Notes: generated from the sequence alone by a model not told the origin. A stretch of 64,000 nucleotides of DNA from Spartinivicinus ruber (GCF_011009015.1 NZ_CP048878.1:4556354-4620353); one strand, 5' to 3'; counted from the first letter of the stretch, positions 27,904 through 38,616 are shown. Program-made: numbers and translations.

Positions 27904-29433
27904 TTAGTCAATGACTAAAGAGCCTTTCACATTGTCCGTGCTACTGTATAGCTGCTTTTCCATATCATTAAATTGTTTAGTTACGGCTTCTTCGGGTTCT
28001 TTTGTCAACAACGAAGTCACTACAACAGCAATAGTAGCTAAGATAAAGCCTGGAACAATTTCGTACAGCTCAAATATACCACCCCCTAACTGCTTCCAAA
28101 CCACAACGGTGACACCACCAACAACAATACCCGCCAAGGCACCTTGCCAGTTCATCCGTCGCCAGAATAAAGCCAGTATTAAAGTTGGTCCAAATGCAGC
28201 GCCAAATCCAGCCCAAGCATAAGATACTAAATCAAGTACGCTGTTGTTTTTATCCATCGCTAATGTCAACGCAATAATGGCAATGACAATAACCGCTACT
28301 CGACCAACAGTAACCACTTGCTTTTGAGTAGCTTCTTTATTAAATAACGTTTTGTAAAAATCCTCAGCCAGGGCAGAAGAAGATACTAACAACTGTGAGT
28401 CAGCCGTACTCATAATAGCAGCCAAAATCGCTGCTAATAAAATACCAGCGACAACAGGATGGAATACGGCTCCAACCAGGTGCATGAATATTTTTTCACT
28501 ATCAGCTAATTGAACTCCAGTAGCATCTAAATAGTTAATTCCAGCCAAGCCAACAAGCGTTGCACCAACTAAAGAAAGGAATGTCCAGCTGACAGCAATT
28601 CGACGAGCAGTCGGTAATTCCTGGTTTGAGCGGATCGCTTTGAACCGAGCCAAAATATGTGGCTGACCAAAATAACCTAATCCCCAAGCAGCCAGATTAA
28701 CAATAGCAATTAAGCTTAATGCTTCCCCTTTATTATTGTTAAAGTAAGTCAATAACTCCGGATTTTTCTCTCTAATAGCCTCAATAGAAGCATTAAAACC
28801 ACCAGCATCTTGCATAACGACCAATGGCACAATTACTAGAGCAGCTGCCATTAACAAACCTTGTACTAAGTCTGTCCAAGATACTGCTAAGAAACCACCA
28901 AACAGGGTGTAAGAAATAATACAAACTGTACCAATAACTACCGCTAGCTGATAATTCAAACCAAAGACTTCTTCAAATAATTTACCACCAGCCACTAAAC
29001 CTGAACTGGTGTAAAACAAGAAAAATAGCAAAATAAAGAAAGCAGAAACGGTTTGAATTAGCTTAGTTTTATCACGGAAGCGGTTGGCAAAGAACTCAGG
29101 TAAAGTCAGTGAGTTATTGGCTACGATACTATAGGTTCTTAAGCGCCTAGCCACAATTAACCAGTTTAGCCAAGTCCCAAGTAGTAAGCCGCCAGCTAAC
29201 CAGACTGACTCTAAGCCAGAGCCTAGTGCAAAACCTGGCATACCTAGTAATAACCAGCCACTCATATCTGATGCGCCGGCACTTAATGCAGCAGGCCAGG
29301 GTCCTAAGGACCGCCCACCAAGAAAGTAATCAGTTGAATTCGCAGTGCGCTGATAAGCCCAGTAGCCTATCCAAAGCATTCCCGCAAGATACACTATAAA
29401 AGTTGCTAGAATCGTAAGATTTTCTGTTGTCAT
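27904..29433 (-). CDS. putP: Sodium/proline symporter PutP
   Basis: 509 residues from the ATG at 29433, the likelier start because GGGG lies upstream of it; an earlier ATG at 29448 adds five residues. About 13 membrane segments are expected. Diagnostic blocks of the solute:sodium symporter family are DYFLGGRSLGPWPAALSAGASDMSGWLLLG at the N terminus and STADSQLLVSSSALAEDFYK in segment 9. It imports proline with sodium. It lies directly downstream of putA on the same strand, forming a proline-utilisation locus. Confidence 0.93.
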   Translation of the reverse strand: MTTENLTILATFIVYLAGMLWIGYWAYQRTANSTDYFLGGRSLGPWPAALSAGASDMSGWLLLGMPGFALGSGLESVWLAGGLLLGTWLNWLIVARRLRTYSIVANNSLTLPEFFANRFRDKTKLIQTVSAFFILLFFLFYTSSGLVAGGKLFEEVFGLNYQLAVVIGTVCIISYTLFGGFLAVSWTDLVQGLLMAAALVIVPLVVMQDAGGFNASIEAIREKNPELLTYFNNNKGEALSLIAIVNLAAWGLGYFGQPHILARFKAIRSNQELPTARRIAVSWTFLSLVGATLVGLAGINYLDATGVQLADSEKIFMHLVGAVFHPVVAGILLAAILAAIMSTADSQLLVSSSALAEDFYKTLFNKEATQKQVVTVGRVAVIVIAIIALTLAMDKNNSVLDLVSYAWAGFGAAFGPTLILALFWRRMNWQGALAGIVVGGVTVVVWKQLGGGIFELYEIVPGFILATIAVVVTSLLTKEPEEAVTKQFNDMEKQLYSSTDNVKGSLVID

Positions 29434-29694
29434 TAAAATATGCCCCATTGCTAGTGGTGCCTCACGGCACTGTTGTTATTCTCCTGGTGCATCCTTGCTA
29501 TCGAACAGCTTGACTCTAATTGGCGAGTAGCTCCTTGCTACACCCGAATATTTCACCAGATAGCAGAATATCTGGGGAAATATCTAGGCTAAGAGATAAA
29601 TTAAACGCTCACTAGGAGCACATTGTACCTTTGCTATATCAGCCTGTCACAATGTGCTACCAGCCCTCCTTTAATGCTCCTTAATGGTAAAAAG

Positions 29695-32600
29695 TTACAC
29701 AGTTTCACTGGATAAAGACAGCAAGCTCGCATTACCGCCTACAGCGGTGGTATTTATTGTGCGCACTTTCTCAGTGGCAAACCGATACAGATAGTGTGGC
29801 CCCCCTGCCTTCGGACCAGTGCCGGATAAGCCTTGCCCACCAAATGGCTGAACACCTACCACAGCACCAATTTGGTTACGGTTAACATAGACATTCCCTA
29901 CATTTACCTTGTCAGCAATATAGAGGGTTAATGCTTCATTTCGCGAGTGCACTCCCAGGGTTAACCCAAAGCCTGTTTCATTGATGTTGTTAATAACCTG
30001 ATCTAATTGAGAGGCCTTATAACGAACCACATGTAATATTGGTCCAAAGTTCTCTTTAGTCAGTTGATTAATACTCTCAATTTCTATTGCCGTGGGAGGT
30101 ACAAAATAACCATTCACATTAGGCAAACTAACTTCAGCAATCACTTTGGCTGACTGCTTCATCTGACTAATGTGTTGTAACAACTGCTGTTGTGCCTGTT
30201 GGTCAATCACTGGGCCTAGGTCAGTTGACATTAAGCTTGGATCACCCACTTCCAGCTCTGCCATCGCACCTTTCAGTAATTCAGTGATGCGATCAGCCAC
30301 ATCTTCTTGGACAAACAGCACTCGTAAAGCAGAGCAACGTTGCCCAGCACTGGCAAATGCAGAGTGCACAACATCTTTCACCACCTGCTCAGGCAGTGCA
30401 GTACTGTCTACAATCATTGCATTCTGCCCACCAGTCTCAGCAATTAAAGGTACAATCGCACCTTTACGGGCAGCCAGGGTGCGATTGATTAACTGAGCAG
30501 TATCGGTTGAACCAGTAAACGCAACCCCAGCAATCACATCAGCTGCAGTCAATGGCGCACCTACCTGAGCCCCATCTCCTGGTAAGAACTGAATAACGCC
30601 TTTAGGAAAGCCTGCTTCCAGCATCAGCTGCACTGCTTTAAAAGCAATTAAACTAGTTTGCTCTGCGGGCTTGGCAATAACCGTATTCCCTGCAGCTAAA
30701 GCGGCTGCAACTTGACCAAGGAAAATCGCCAATGGGAAGTTCCAGGGGCTGATACACACAAATACCCCTCTACCAGCTAAGCTCAACTCATTGGATTCGC
30801 CGGTTGGGCCAGGCAATACTTGAGGATTTCCAAAACGCTCTTCCGCCTGCACCGCATAGTAGCGACAAAAATCGACAGCCTCCCTGACTTCATCAATTGA
30901 GTCCTGAATTGTCTTGCCCGCCTCTCGGTGGCACAACGCAATAAACTCGGCCAAATTGGTTTCCAGTAAATCAGCCAATTTTTGCAAGCATTTGGCCCTT
31001 GTCCCAACAGGCTGAGTATTCCAGGATAAAAAAGCCTCTTTAGCCACAAGCAATGCTTGCTTAACTTCCTGCTCTGTTGCCCAATATACCTCACCCACTG
31101 AGTCACTGAAACGATAAGGACAATAAACCGTTTTTTTATCTTTCGTGGTAACGACCTCACCATTAATAATGGGGCCTGCCTGCCAAGGGTGGTTCATATA
31201 AGTACGGATTTTAGAGGCTAAAGGGTGCCACTGGGATTCAATTAAAATATTGATGCCAGCTGAATTACGTCGCTCATTGCCATAGATTCTGGACGGAGTT
31301 GGTATCCGGTCATTAGCCAAACAAACATAGGATTTTAATACTTCAACCGGGTGCTTAGTCAGGTCTTCAACGGGAGTTTTAGCATCGACTAGCCGATGTA
31401 CAAAGGAAGAATTAGCACCATTTTCTAATAAACGACGCACTAAGTAAGGTAATAGATCTTTATGCGCTCCTACTGGTGCATAAATTCGTACTGGCACCTG
31501 GCAATTGGCTAATACCGTCTTATATAAACCATCACCCATACCATGCAAACGCTGAAACTCATACTCCCTTCCTTTAGCCATCGCTAAAATAGATGCGACG
31601 GTATGGGCATTATGGCTAGCAAACTGAGGGTAAATATTACCTTTGGTGGCATCGCTTAATAAAAATTGAGCACAGGCCAAATACGACACATCGGTTGCTT
31701 CTTTACGGGTGAAAACTGGATAGCCTGTTGTACCAAGTTGCTGGCAAAGCTTTACTTCACTATCCCAATATGCTCCTTTAACTAAACGCAAAGGAATCAT
31801 ATCTCCCTGCTGAGCAGCTAACCCATTTAGCCAACACAAGACGGGTAACGCTCTTTTAGAGTATGCCTGAACCACTAAGCCAAATTGTCCCCAACCTTGA
31901 GTAGCAGGATCTCGATAAAGCTTTTCAAACAGTTGCAGAGAAATTTCCAGTCGGTCCGCTTCTTCTGCATCAATGGTAATCCCTACTTCCTGTTGCCTAG
32001 CGACTTTAATTAACTCAATAATAGTATTAAATAATTCAGTCATTACTCGCTGTTCATGACTTTTTTCATAGCGCGGATGCAATGCTGAAAGTTTTATTGA
32101 AATGGTAGGACGCAGCGTTTTCTCATTGCCATAAGTTTCACTACCAACAGCTTTAATGGCATTTAAATAGTCATTAAAATATTTGTCTGCATCACTTCTA
32201 GTTAATGCCGCTTCACCCAACATGTCGTATGAGTAGGTATACCCTAAATCGCGATTTTTGCGGCTGTTTTTCAGTGCTTCCTGAATAGTACGCCCCAGCA
32301 CAAACTGCTTACCCATCACTTTCATTGCCTGGTTCATTACTTTACGAATCACAGGCTCACCTAACCGATTAACCAAACGGTTGATGACGCCAGCAGGACT
32401 ACCATCTATGTTGCTATCCATTGCAGTGACTTTGCCAGTAAGTAACAGCCCCCAGGTGGATGCATTCACTAATACAGAGTCACTTTTTTTCAAGTGCCGC
32501 TGCCAATCTGCCACACTTAATTTATCTTTAATTAATGCATCCGCTGTGTCTGCATCAGGAATTCGCATTAACGCCTCAGCCAAACACATCAGCAAAATGC

Positions 32601-32862
32601 CTTCTTTGGTGTCCAGGCTATATTCCAGCAACAAAGCATCAACCATATGAATTGCATCATCTTGCGCTCTTACTTGCTCAATTAGCTTTCTGGCCTGCTC
32701 GGTTACTTTTTGAAGCTGCTCTGAAGATGGCTGAGCTATTTCAATAAGTTGACTTAGGTATTGTGCTTCATCAATCTCATAATGAGGTGAGATAAAAGAC
32801 TTCAATTGCTGGGGGGGCAAGGTATAAAAGTCTGATTTAAAAGCATCAGCAGCATTGAACAT
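29695..32862 (-). CDS. putA: Bifunctional proline dehydrogenase / L-glutamate gamma-semialdehyde dehydrogenase PutA
   Basis: 1055 residues. The N-terminal half is the FAD-dependent proline dehydrogenase barrel (PTISIKLSALHPRYE, EEADRLEISL, VKGAYWDSE, RIYAPVGAHKDLLPYLVRRL). The C-terminal half is the NAD-dependent aldehyde dehydrogenase with LIAETGGQNA and catalytic Cys in SAGQRCSALR. It oxidises proline to glutamate with channelling. It lacks the ribbon-helix-helix repressor domain and C-terminal extension of the 1320-residue E. coli protein, so it cannot self-regulate; the AraC-type gene upstream probably does that job. Confidence 0.95.
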   Translation of the reverse strand: MFNAADAFKSDFYTLPPQQLKSFISPHYEIDEAQYLSQLIEIAQPSSEQLQKVTEQARKLIEQVRAQDDAIHMVDALLLEYSLDTKEGILLMCLAEALMRIPDADTADALIKDKLSVADWQRHLKKSDSVLVNASTWGLLLTGKVTAMDSNIDGSPAGVINRLVNRLGEPVIRKVMNQAMKVMGKQFVLGRTIQEALKNSRKNRDLGYTYSYDMLGEAALTRSDADKYFNDYLNAIKAVGSETYGNEKTLRPTISIKLSALHPRYEKSHEQRVMTELFNTIIELIKVARQQEVGITIDAEEADRLEISLQLFEKLYRDPATQGWGQFGLVVQAYSKRALPVLCWLNGLAAQQGDMIPLRLVKGAYWDSEVKLCQQLGTTGYPVFTRKEATDVSYLACAQFLLSDATKGNIYPQFASHNAHTVASILAMAKGREYEFQRLHGMGDGLYKTVLANCQVPVRIYAPVGAHKDLLPYLVRRLLENGANSSFVHRLVDAKTPVEDLTKHPVEVLKSYVCLANDRIPTPSRIYGNERRNSAGINILIESQWHPLASKIRTYMNHPWQAGPIINGEVVTTKDKKTVYCPYRFSDSVGEVYWATEQEVKQALLVAKEAFLSWNTQPVGTRAKCLQKLADLLETNLAEFIALCHREAGKTIQDSIDEVREAVDFCRYYAVQAEERFGNPQVLPGPTGESNELSLAGRGVFVCISPWNFPLAIFLGQVAAALAAGNTVIAKPAEQTSLIAFKAVQLMLEAGFPKGVIQFLPGDGAQVGAPLTAADVIAGVAFTGSTDTAQLINRTLAARKGAIVPLIAETGGQNAMIVDSTALPEQVVKDVVHSAFASAGQRCSALRVLFVQEDVADRITELLKGAMAELEVGDPSLMSTDLGPVIDQQAQQQLLQHISQMKQSAKVIAEVSLPNVNGYFVPPTAIEIESINQLTKENFGPILHVVRYKASQLDQVINNINETGFGLTLGVHSRNEALTLYIADKVNVGNVYVNRNQIGAVVGVQPFGGQGLSGTGPKAGGPHYLYRFATEKVRTINTTAVGGNASLLSLSSETV

Positions 32863-33021
32863 GTGCGGTACCCAATTAGTAAAAATTGTTTAATTAGTAT
32901 AAAAATTATTTTCATGCCCAACAGCCGTTCCCCAGTTAACTAGGTTTGCTCTATTACCCGTCCTACCTAACCTAAAGAGGCTCTAAAATGGACGAAAAAC
33001 ATGCTGAAGGGTGCCTATTAT

Positions 33022-33051
33022 TTGTTATTGCAATTAATTGTTATTGCAATT
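33022..33051. promoter_or_regulatory. Direct repeat upstream of putA
   Basis: Two copies of TTGTTATTGCAATT at 33022-33035 and 33038-33051, period 16, lie in the 312-base gap between the AraC-type gene and putA. They may be an operator or promoter element; the function is inferred. Confidence 0.4.
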
Positions 33052-33093
33052 GTGAGATGACGGGATAGTCTAGCTAGAGGGAAAGTATCGGTT

Positions 33094-33127
33094 CTTGCAA
33101 AAAACTAGGCTAAGCTTGCAAAAAGCT
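33094..33127. promoter_or_regulatory. 21-bp-spaced direct repeat, candidate AraC-type operator
   Basis: CTTGCAAAAA(A)CTA begins at 33094 and CTTGCAAAAAGCTA at 33115. Half-sites 21 bases apart on one face of the helix are usual for AraC-family activators. The adjoining gene encodes such a regulator and the downstream gene is putA. Confidence 0.45.
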
Positions 33128-33174
33128 ACGATTCACTTGAAATTTGGGTAATCTGTCAACAACTATTGACGTTG

Positions 33175-33951
33175 TTAAGAAACAATTGCGCCTTGCCGAC
33201 GCAGCCTAAATGCTTTTGGTGTATAGCCAATCACTTGCTTAAAGACTCGGTTCAACGCACTTTGGTGACAAAAGCCAGTTAAGCTGGCAATTTCTACTAG
33301 AGGCAACTGAGTAGTAGCAAGCAGCCGTTCTGCCTCTTGTACCCTTAGCTTGATCACATACTGAAATGGTGTCATACCCACTTGTTGCTTGAAGACTGCA
33401 TGGAAGTGGCTAGGGCTCATGTACTGGTCTTTCGCTAGCTCAAAAATACTGATTTTTCGTGACAAATTCGTTAAAACAAATTTATTGAGTCTGGAGAGAT
33501 CAACTTTATTAGCTGGCAAAGCTTTGCACTCTATAACCTGACTCGCATGGTACAGTGCATGGAGAAAAGTAGCTGCTAGATGACTTGCCAGCACTTTATC
33601 TTGAGGCGCAAGCGTTAGCTGCTGAACACTGACATGAATGAGCTGTTGTAAGGGAGGCGTGAGCTTTTTATAGCCTGGGTGAGCAAACAGTTGGTCAACC
33701 ACTTGAGGAGCAACCCAATGCTGGTTTGCTTGAGCCGGTACGTTCAAAACGAGAATTTGATTGTGATCATCGCCAGCAAAATCATGCGGCTGATTCGCAG
33801 GTACCAAACAGCTTAATTGTTGGCCTAACCGGTTAGCCATCCCGCCCACCTCAAATAAGGTGTCGCCATTAAGACCCACTACGAGTTGATGAAAGGGATG
33901 AAAATGATTAGCTGGTTTTTGTGGTAGCTTTTTTATAGCAACTGTCTGCAT
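33175..33951 (-). CDS. AraC-family transcriptional regulator, probable regulator of proline catabolism
   Basis: 258 residues. The N-terminal half has cupin-like strands with HFHPFHQLVVGLNG, a ligand-sensing arm. The C-terminal half has two HTHs: ISIFELAKDQYMSPSHFHAVFK and LPLVEIASLTGFCHQSALNRVFKQ followed by GYTPKAFR. It lies immediately upstream of putA on the same strand. PutA here lacks its own DNA-binding domain, so control of putA/putP by this protein is a reasonable inference. Confidence 0.87.
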   Translation of the reverse strand: MQTVAIKKLPQKPANHFHPFHQLVVGLNGDTLFEVGGMANRLGQQLSCLVPANQPHDFAGDDHNQILVLNVPAQANQHWVAPQVVDQLFAHPGYKKLTPPLQQLIHVSVQQLTLAPQDKVLASHLAATFLHALYHASQVIECKALPANKVDLSRLNKFVLTNLSRKISIFELAKDQYMSPSHFHAVFKQQVGMTPFQYVIKLRVQEAERLLATTQLPLVEIASLTGFCHQSALNRVFKQVIGYTPKAFRLRRQGAIVS

Positions 33952-34105
33952 ATCCCCCCCTTAATTTAAGCCTGGATTTACTGGTATGAAATCTTCACAA
34001 GAAACTAAGCTTTTACTCCAATTTACCCAATTTGGCAATGAAGTTAAGACTTTTTGACAGTTAAAAATAAAGGAATACAACCACTGAACTTAGCGACTTA
34101 ATGTA

Positions 34106-34372
34106 TTATTTTTCTAGCATTCTTAAACCAAAGCCTTCTGGCTCCAACCTGACAACTTCCATAGTACAAACGGGTGCTGGGATAGGTAAGCCTTGTACCT
34201 GAACTTTCACAATCGTGCCTAAAGGAGGGATGCTGTCTTCTTCAGCTAACAAAAATATGCCACTATCTGAAATGTCTCGGGTTTTTAGCGTTATCCCTTC
34301 ATCACCGTTGCTCATTAGCTTAATTTGCAGGGTAACTTTCGTCCGCTGATGGCGTCTTTTATCTTCTGACAT
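34106..34372 (-). CDS. Single-domain PilZ protein
   Basis: 88 residues, essentially one PilZ domain. The c-di-GMP-binding motifs RRHQR and DISDSGIF (D-x-S-x-x-G) are both present at the expected separation. It should act as a small c-di-GMP receptor. The partner is unknown. It lies between the AraC gene and msrC. Confidence 0.85.
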   Translation of the reverse strand: MSEDKRRHQRTKVTLQIKLMSNGDEGITLKTRDISDSGIFLLAEEDSIPPLGTIVKVQVQGLPIPAPVCTMEVVRLEPEGFGLRMLEK

Positions 34373-34445
34373 TGATTGGCTAAACTGTTAGCTGCATGCA
34401 ATTATAATTAGCATAGTCCATATTCTTTTGACTTATCATAGTAAA

Positions 34446-34955
34446 TTAATTTTTAGTATCTTTGCCTTTGAACCATAACTGCTTTTCGATGTAGTAGGCT
34501 ATGGCAAGTAAGCCTGCTTGATCCTGCTCATCAAATCGATCAACCGCTGGGCTGTCAATATCAAGCACCGCTTTTACCTGACCTTGCTTCTTTATGGGTA
34601 ACACAATTTCACTGTTAGTATCAGCATCACAGGCAATATGCCCAGTAAATTGGTGGACATCTGCAACCCTCTGCACCTGGCCTGTGTCAGCAGCTATACC
34701 ACAAACACCTTTACCCAGAGGGATTCTGATGCAGGCTGGCTTACCATGAAAAGGACCTAACACTAACTGATCCCCTTCTCTCAGGTAAAAACCAGCCCAA
34801 TTAACATCTTCCAGTTGCCAAAACAACAAACTGCTTATATTAGCCAAATTGGCAATCATATTAGGCTCGTCCTGGGTTAACGACTTCAATTGCTCCAGCA
34901 GCCACTGGTATGACGTTGATTTATCCCTTTCAGTTAATGACTCTAGCTGGAACAT
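34446..34955 (-). CDS. msrC: Free methionine-(R)-sulfoxide reductase (GAF domain)
   Basis: 169 residues, a lone GAF domain of the fRMsr family. The conserved NWAGFYL, LGPFHGKPACIRIPLGKGVCGIAA and HIACDADTNSEIVLPI blocks contain the three redox Cys of the family. It reduces free Met-R-sulfoxide in the cytoplasm using thioredoxin. AGGGG lies before the ATG. It lies 47 bases downstream of the DAHP synthase gene and may be co-transcribed with it. Confidence 0.9.
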   Translation of the reverse strand: MFQLESLTERDKSTSYQWLLEQLKSLTQDEPNMIANLANISSLLFWQLEDVNWAGFYLREGDQLVLGPFHGKPACIRIPLGKGVCGIAADTGQVQRVADVHQFTGHIACDADTNSEIVLPIKKQGQVKAVLDIDSPAVDRFDEQDQAGLLAIAYYIEKQLWFKGKDTKN

Positions 34956-35001
34956 GTTATTCCCCTCACCCTTACGTTGTTATTTTTTTGCTTGCCATCA
35001 A

Positions 35002-36363
35002 CTATTCTGATTGTTGGCGACAGGACTTTAAGGTTTCTGCAATTAAGAATGCCAATTCCAGTGACTGATCTGCATTTAACCTTGGGTCACAGTGAGTATG
35101 ATAACGATCCCCTAAACCTTCCTCTGTAATAGCCTGAGCACCTCCAATACATTCCGTGACATTCTGTCCTGTCATTTCGAAGTGCACCCCCCCAGCATAA
35201 CTGCCTTCAGCATGATGCACTTGGAAAAACTCCCTCACCTCTTGCAGAATTTGATCAAAAGCACGGGTTTTGTAGCCAGAGCAAGCTTTGATAGTATTGC
35301 CATGCATTGGATCACAGCTCCATACCACATGGCGCCCTTCTTGTTGGACTTTTCTGATCAACGCTGGTAAACCATCAGCTACTTTCCCAGCCCCCATTCT
35401 GACAATAACAGTGATTCGACCAAACTCATTTTCAGGGTTTAAAGTATCTATTAACTGAATCAGCTCTTCAGGTTTCAACGTCGGACCAGCTTTAACACCG
35501 ATAGGGTTTTTTACCCCTCGTAAGAATTCAACATGAGCTCCCTCTGGCTGCCGAGTTCGATCACCAATCCATAGCATATGGGCAGAGCAGTCATACCAAT
35601 CACCAGTGATGCTATCTTGGCGAGTTAAGGCTTCTTCATAATTTAATAACAATGCTTCATGGGAAGTATAAAAGTCTGTTTCACGAATGGCTGAGCTGGT
35701 TTGCGCAGTAATGCCACAGGCCGCCATAAAAGATAGGGTTTCATCAATTCGCTCAGCCAGGTGTTGGTAACGCTCTTTTAGCGCACTGCTTTTGACAAAC
35801 CCTAAATTCCAGCGATGAACCTGGTGAAGATCAGCCAGCCCGCCTTGAGCAAATGCCCGCAACAAATTCAATGTCGCTGCTGCTTGGTTATAGGCTTTTA
35901 ACAGTCGATTAGGGTCAGGTACTCTAGACTCTTTATTAAAAGCTATGGAGTTAACAATATCTCCCCGATAACTAGGGAGAGATATGCCATTTTGAGTTTC
36001 CAGGCCAGCAGAACGTGGCTTGGCAAACTGGCCTGCCATGCGGCCAACCTTAACGATAGGGCAAGCACCGCCAAATGTCAGCACAATGGCCATTTGCAGC
36101 AGCACTTTGAAAGTATCACGAATATTATTAGCATTAAACTCTGCAAAGCTTTCTGCGCAATCCCCTCCCTGTAATAAAAATGCTTTGCCTTGAGCTACAT
36201 CGGCCAACTTGGCCTGCAACAATCGTGCTTCACCTGCAAATACTAGTGGGGGATTTTGCTGTAACTGAGTTAAAACTGACTCAAGTGCCTGAGCGTTTGG
36301 ATATTCTGGCTGCTGTTTGATGGGGAGTTGCTGCCAACTACTGGGAGACCACTGCTTCGCCAT
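35002..36363 (-). CDS. Class II 3-deoxy-7-phosphoheptulonate synthase
   Basis: 453 residues, the length of plant-type DAHP synthases. Hallmarks are [11 protein letters not shown] near residue 85, the [11 protein letters not shown] block, [27 protein letters not shown] and the metal-binding CDPRLN near the end. It condenses phosphoenolpyruvate and erythrose 4-phosphate, the first step of aromatic amino-acid synthesis. Class II enzymes also occur in secondary-metabolite clusters, but no such genes are present here. Confidence 0.93.
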   Translation of the reverse strand: MAKQWSPSSWQQLPIKQQPEYPNAQALESVLTQLQQNPPLVFAGEARLLQAKLADVAQGKAFLLQGGDCAESFAEFNANNIRDTFKVLLQMAIVLTFGGACPIVKVGRMAGQFAKPRSAGLETQNGISLPSYRGDIVNSIAFNKESRVPDPNRLLKAYNQAAATLNLLRAFAQGGLADLHQVHRWNLGFVKSSALKERYQHLAERIDETLSFMAACGITAQTSSAIRETDFYTSHEALLLNYEEALTRQDSITGDWYDCSAHMLWIGDRTRQPEGAHVEFLRGVKNPIGVKAGPTLKPEELIQLIDTLNPENEFGRITVIVRMGAGKVADGLPALIRKVQQEGRHVVWSCDPMHGNTIKACSGYKTRAFDQILQEVREFFQVHHAEGSYAGGVHFEMTGQNVTECIGGAQAITEEGLGDRYHTHCDPRLNADQSLELAFLIAETLKSCRQQSE

Positions 36364-36558
36364 GCTGTAAACCTATGAAATATTGCGAGCTAATGAAAAT
36401 AATAAATAAGAGCTTCATTAGAAAGCCTTTTAAGACCGACTTCAAGCCCTATAGCAAGGATAATCAGAAGCAGAAGTTTAACAAGAGACAGGAGTCCAAC
36501 TTGTTGGAATTGCAAACTGCACAGTTCCTTGTGCGCAGCTAAAGAGAATATAGGGTTA

Positions 36559-36936
36559 TTAAGAATTTACACCAATCATATCAACGGTGGTTTCGAGTTC
36601 GTCTAAAAAGAAGCCTACCAGCTGACGTCGGGTTGGATAAGTATCATGTTCTTGGCGGTATTCTTCTATTAAACGTGTAACTTCAGACTTAGAACTTTTG
36701 CCTATATTGAAAGGCACAACATTAGCAAAACTATAAAACTCATTAGCTGATGTCACTAACTTACCACCTTGTTCTATTTTGCTGAGGTATTTTTCTTTTA
36801 GCGAATGGATTTTATATTTTAAAACGGCCAACTGCTGATCAGGCATAAGAAAGTCAAATGCCATGGCTGCTTTTTCATTGCCTTTCGCGGCCATCGAGAT
36901 CAGCTGGGCATAGTGGGCTACATCAAATTGATCCAT
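36559..36936 (-). CDS. Hypothetical helical protein
   Basis: 125 residues from the ATG at 36936 (MDQFDVAHYAQ, with GGAG upstream); an earlier start at 36990 is possible. The N-terminal half is Ala/Met-rich and helical; the C-terminal half has EYRQEHDTYPTRRQLVGFFLDELE. No domain was recognised. Confidence 0.55.
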   Translation of the reverse strand: MDQFDVAHYAQLISMAAKGNEKAAMAFDFLMPDQQLAVLKYKIHSLKEKYLSKIEQGGKLVTSANEFYSFANVVPFNIGKSSKSEVTRLIEEYRQEHDTYPTRRQLVGFFLDELETTVDMIGVNS

Positions 36937-37123
36937 AGCAATCAAAACTCCATAACTACTATCGTAACGACTGTAAAACCCACTTAACAATAACTAAGAA
37001 TGAAACACAAATAGACTACGCATTTTTTTGACAAAAGTTTAAAGTAAGCATACAGAGCTATAGCGATATATTATAAAAAAGTCGAGAGTAGTTATTAGAT
37101 AATAACACCTAGGTTTTGGCTAT

Positions 37124-37414
37124 CTATAAGCTAATTAAGTCAATTTTACGGCTATATATATCTTGCCACTGGGTTAAGGAGACCCAAATTTCGCCTTCTA
37201 TAGGGTCACGATAAATCCAACCATTACAGGAATAACTGAGCTCCCTTAGCCTTTTTATATGTTCTTGAGTAAGGCTTAATCGTCCATATTGGAATGGGCC
37301 AACTACAACAGCATGCCACAACACAAACTCCAAATGCTGAAGCCGTCCGGCAGGGTAAGCTAACAATGCCAGTTCATTCATATAATTAGCAAGTTGTTGA
37401 GCAGCAGCATCCAC
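37124..37414 (-). CDS. Small hypothetical protein
   Basis: 96 residues starting at GTG (37414), with GAGG upstream. It contains an aromatic-rich end (WIYRDPIEGEIWVSLTQW). No known domain was seen. It is separated from neighbours by gaps on both sides. Confidence 0.5.
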   Translation of the reverse strand: MDAAAQQLANYMNELALLAYPAGRLQHLEFVLWHAVVVGPFQYGRLSLTQEHIKRLRELSYSCNGWIYRDPIEGEIWVSLTQWQDIYSRKIDLISL

Positions 37415-38072
37415 TGTACTCAGCCTCTCTTTTAATCATCTTCGATATAATAAGCTTATCTTAAACCGCCCTAGCTATTTTTCTTACCAAGTCTATTTGA
37501 GCATTATAAAGCAACGCTCTTCCAAATCATGGAAAATAAAAAGCTATAACATACATATGCATTATACTTTTAAATATTAAAGTGTCCCTGTGTGCTGTGC
37601 ATGTTCTATTTCTTTTAAGTTATCACTAAAAAATACAATAGTTTAGTTTGCTTTATTGCATTTATCCCTATTCATAATCTCCTCCTGTTACAGTCAATAT
37701 AGCTCAGCCGCAAGTTCTCTGAATATAGGTACTGACTATTGGCCATATGACTTTCATTTAAACAACGACTTTCTCTCAACCTAATAGAGCAGCCTTTAGA
37801 TCAACTATAACTTTTAAAGCAAACCTCAGACTATCAGTTGCTATACAACAAGTACTTTGCAAAGAAATAAGCTGTCAGATTTCTACACACTCCCCCTAAA
37901 AATTTAAAAGGCGGGATGCCAGATAAAAAAATCTAATAAACAAAATCAACCAATAACAGCTACTGGCGTAAATTATGCTTAAGTTCTGACAATGCCATAC
38001 CTATGGCCGTATTTCTAAAGAGCATCTTTGTAAGTATGTTAGATTGATATCCCTTAAGAAAGGAGCTATGCG
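37415..38072. other. Gene-free region of about 660 bases
   Basis: No supported frame and no obvious hairpin or repeat. The last bases carry the strong ribosome site of the next gene. Confidence 0.4.
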
Positions 38073-38273
38073 ATGAGAAATTTGAGGATTAATGAAAACA
38101 AATTTTTTGGCAAACGATCTGAGCGCTTCTTTCGGAAAAAAAGCATCTGGTTTTTCAAAACAAGGGAAGGTATTGATATAGGCCCATTCAAAAATATTTA
38201 TGATGCTAAAGAAGGAGCTGGTGACTATATTGACTTTATTATTCAAGTTAATTCAAGAGTTCTAAAGTTTTAA
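38073..38273 (+). CDS. DUF6316-like small protein
   Basis: 66 residues. The pattern W-F-F-K-T-R-E-G-x-D-I-G-P-F followed by DAKEGAGDYIDFI matches the short DUF6316-type domain seen in gammaproteobacteria, where it is uncharacterised. A near-perfect AAAGGAG ribosome site eight bases before the ATG makes this strand the real gene; an open frame on the other strand is a shadow. Confidence 0.72.
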   Translation: MRNLRINENKFFGKRSERFFRKKSIWFFKTREGIDIGPFKNIYDAKEGAGDYIDFIIQVNSRVLKF

Positions 38274-38616
38274 CTGCAAAACAGGAGACAACTGACAGAA
38301 ACATCTGCCATTAGTAGAAGAAAACAACTGTGCTGCAAAAACAATGAGTTGATAATTATCCCCATCAACCCGGTAAAGCTAAAACCAGCTAGTGACTGGG
38401 GAAGTCACTCTAAGAGGTAAACTACTGCTAAAATAGCGCCTAAAACCAGTACTTCAATCATTATGTAGACTCTTCTATTTCAAAACTGAACCAGTACGAC
38501 CAAAAGCGTGTTGATGAACGAGACTGCAGACTGTATCACAACCAAGCTCAAGTTAGCAAAAGTAGGATTTAGGCCATATTGTAAAGCATCTGCCTTCTCT
38601 ATTGGCTAGGTTGAAC
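38274..38616. other. Gene-free region
   Basis: About 340 bases between a plus-strand and a minus-strand gene end. No hairpin terminator or coding frame was recognised. Confidence 0.35.

Noticed and set aside
38001-38246. Minus-strand frame opposite the small plus-strand gene
   Set aside because: The plus-strand gene has an excellent ribosome site and a family-like pattern; the opposite frame has neither.
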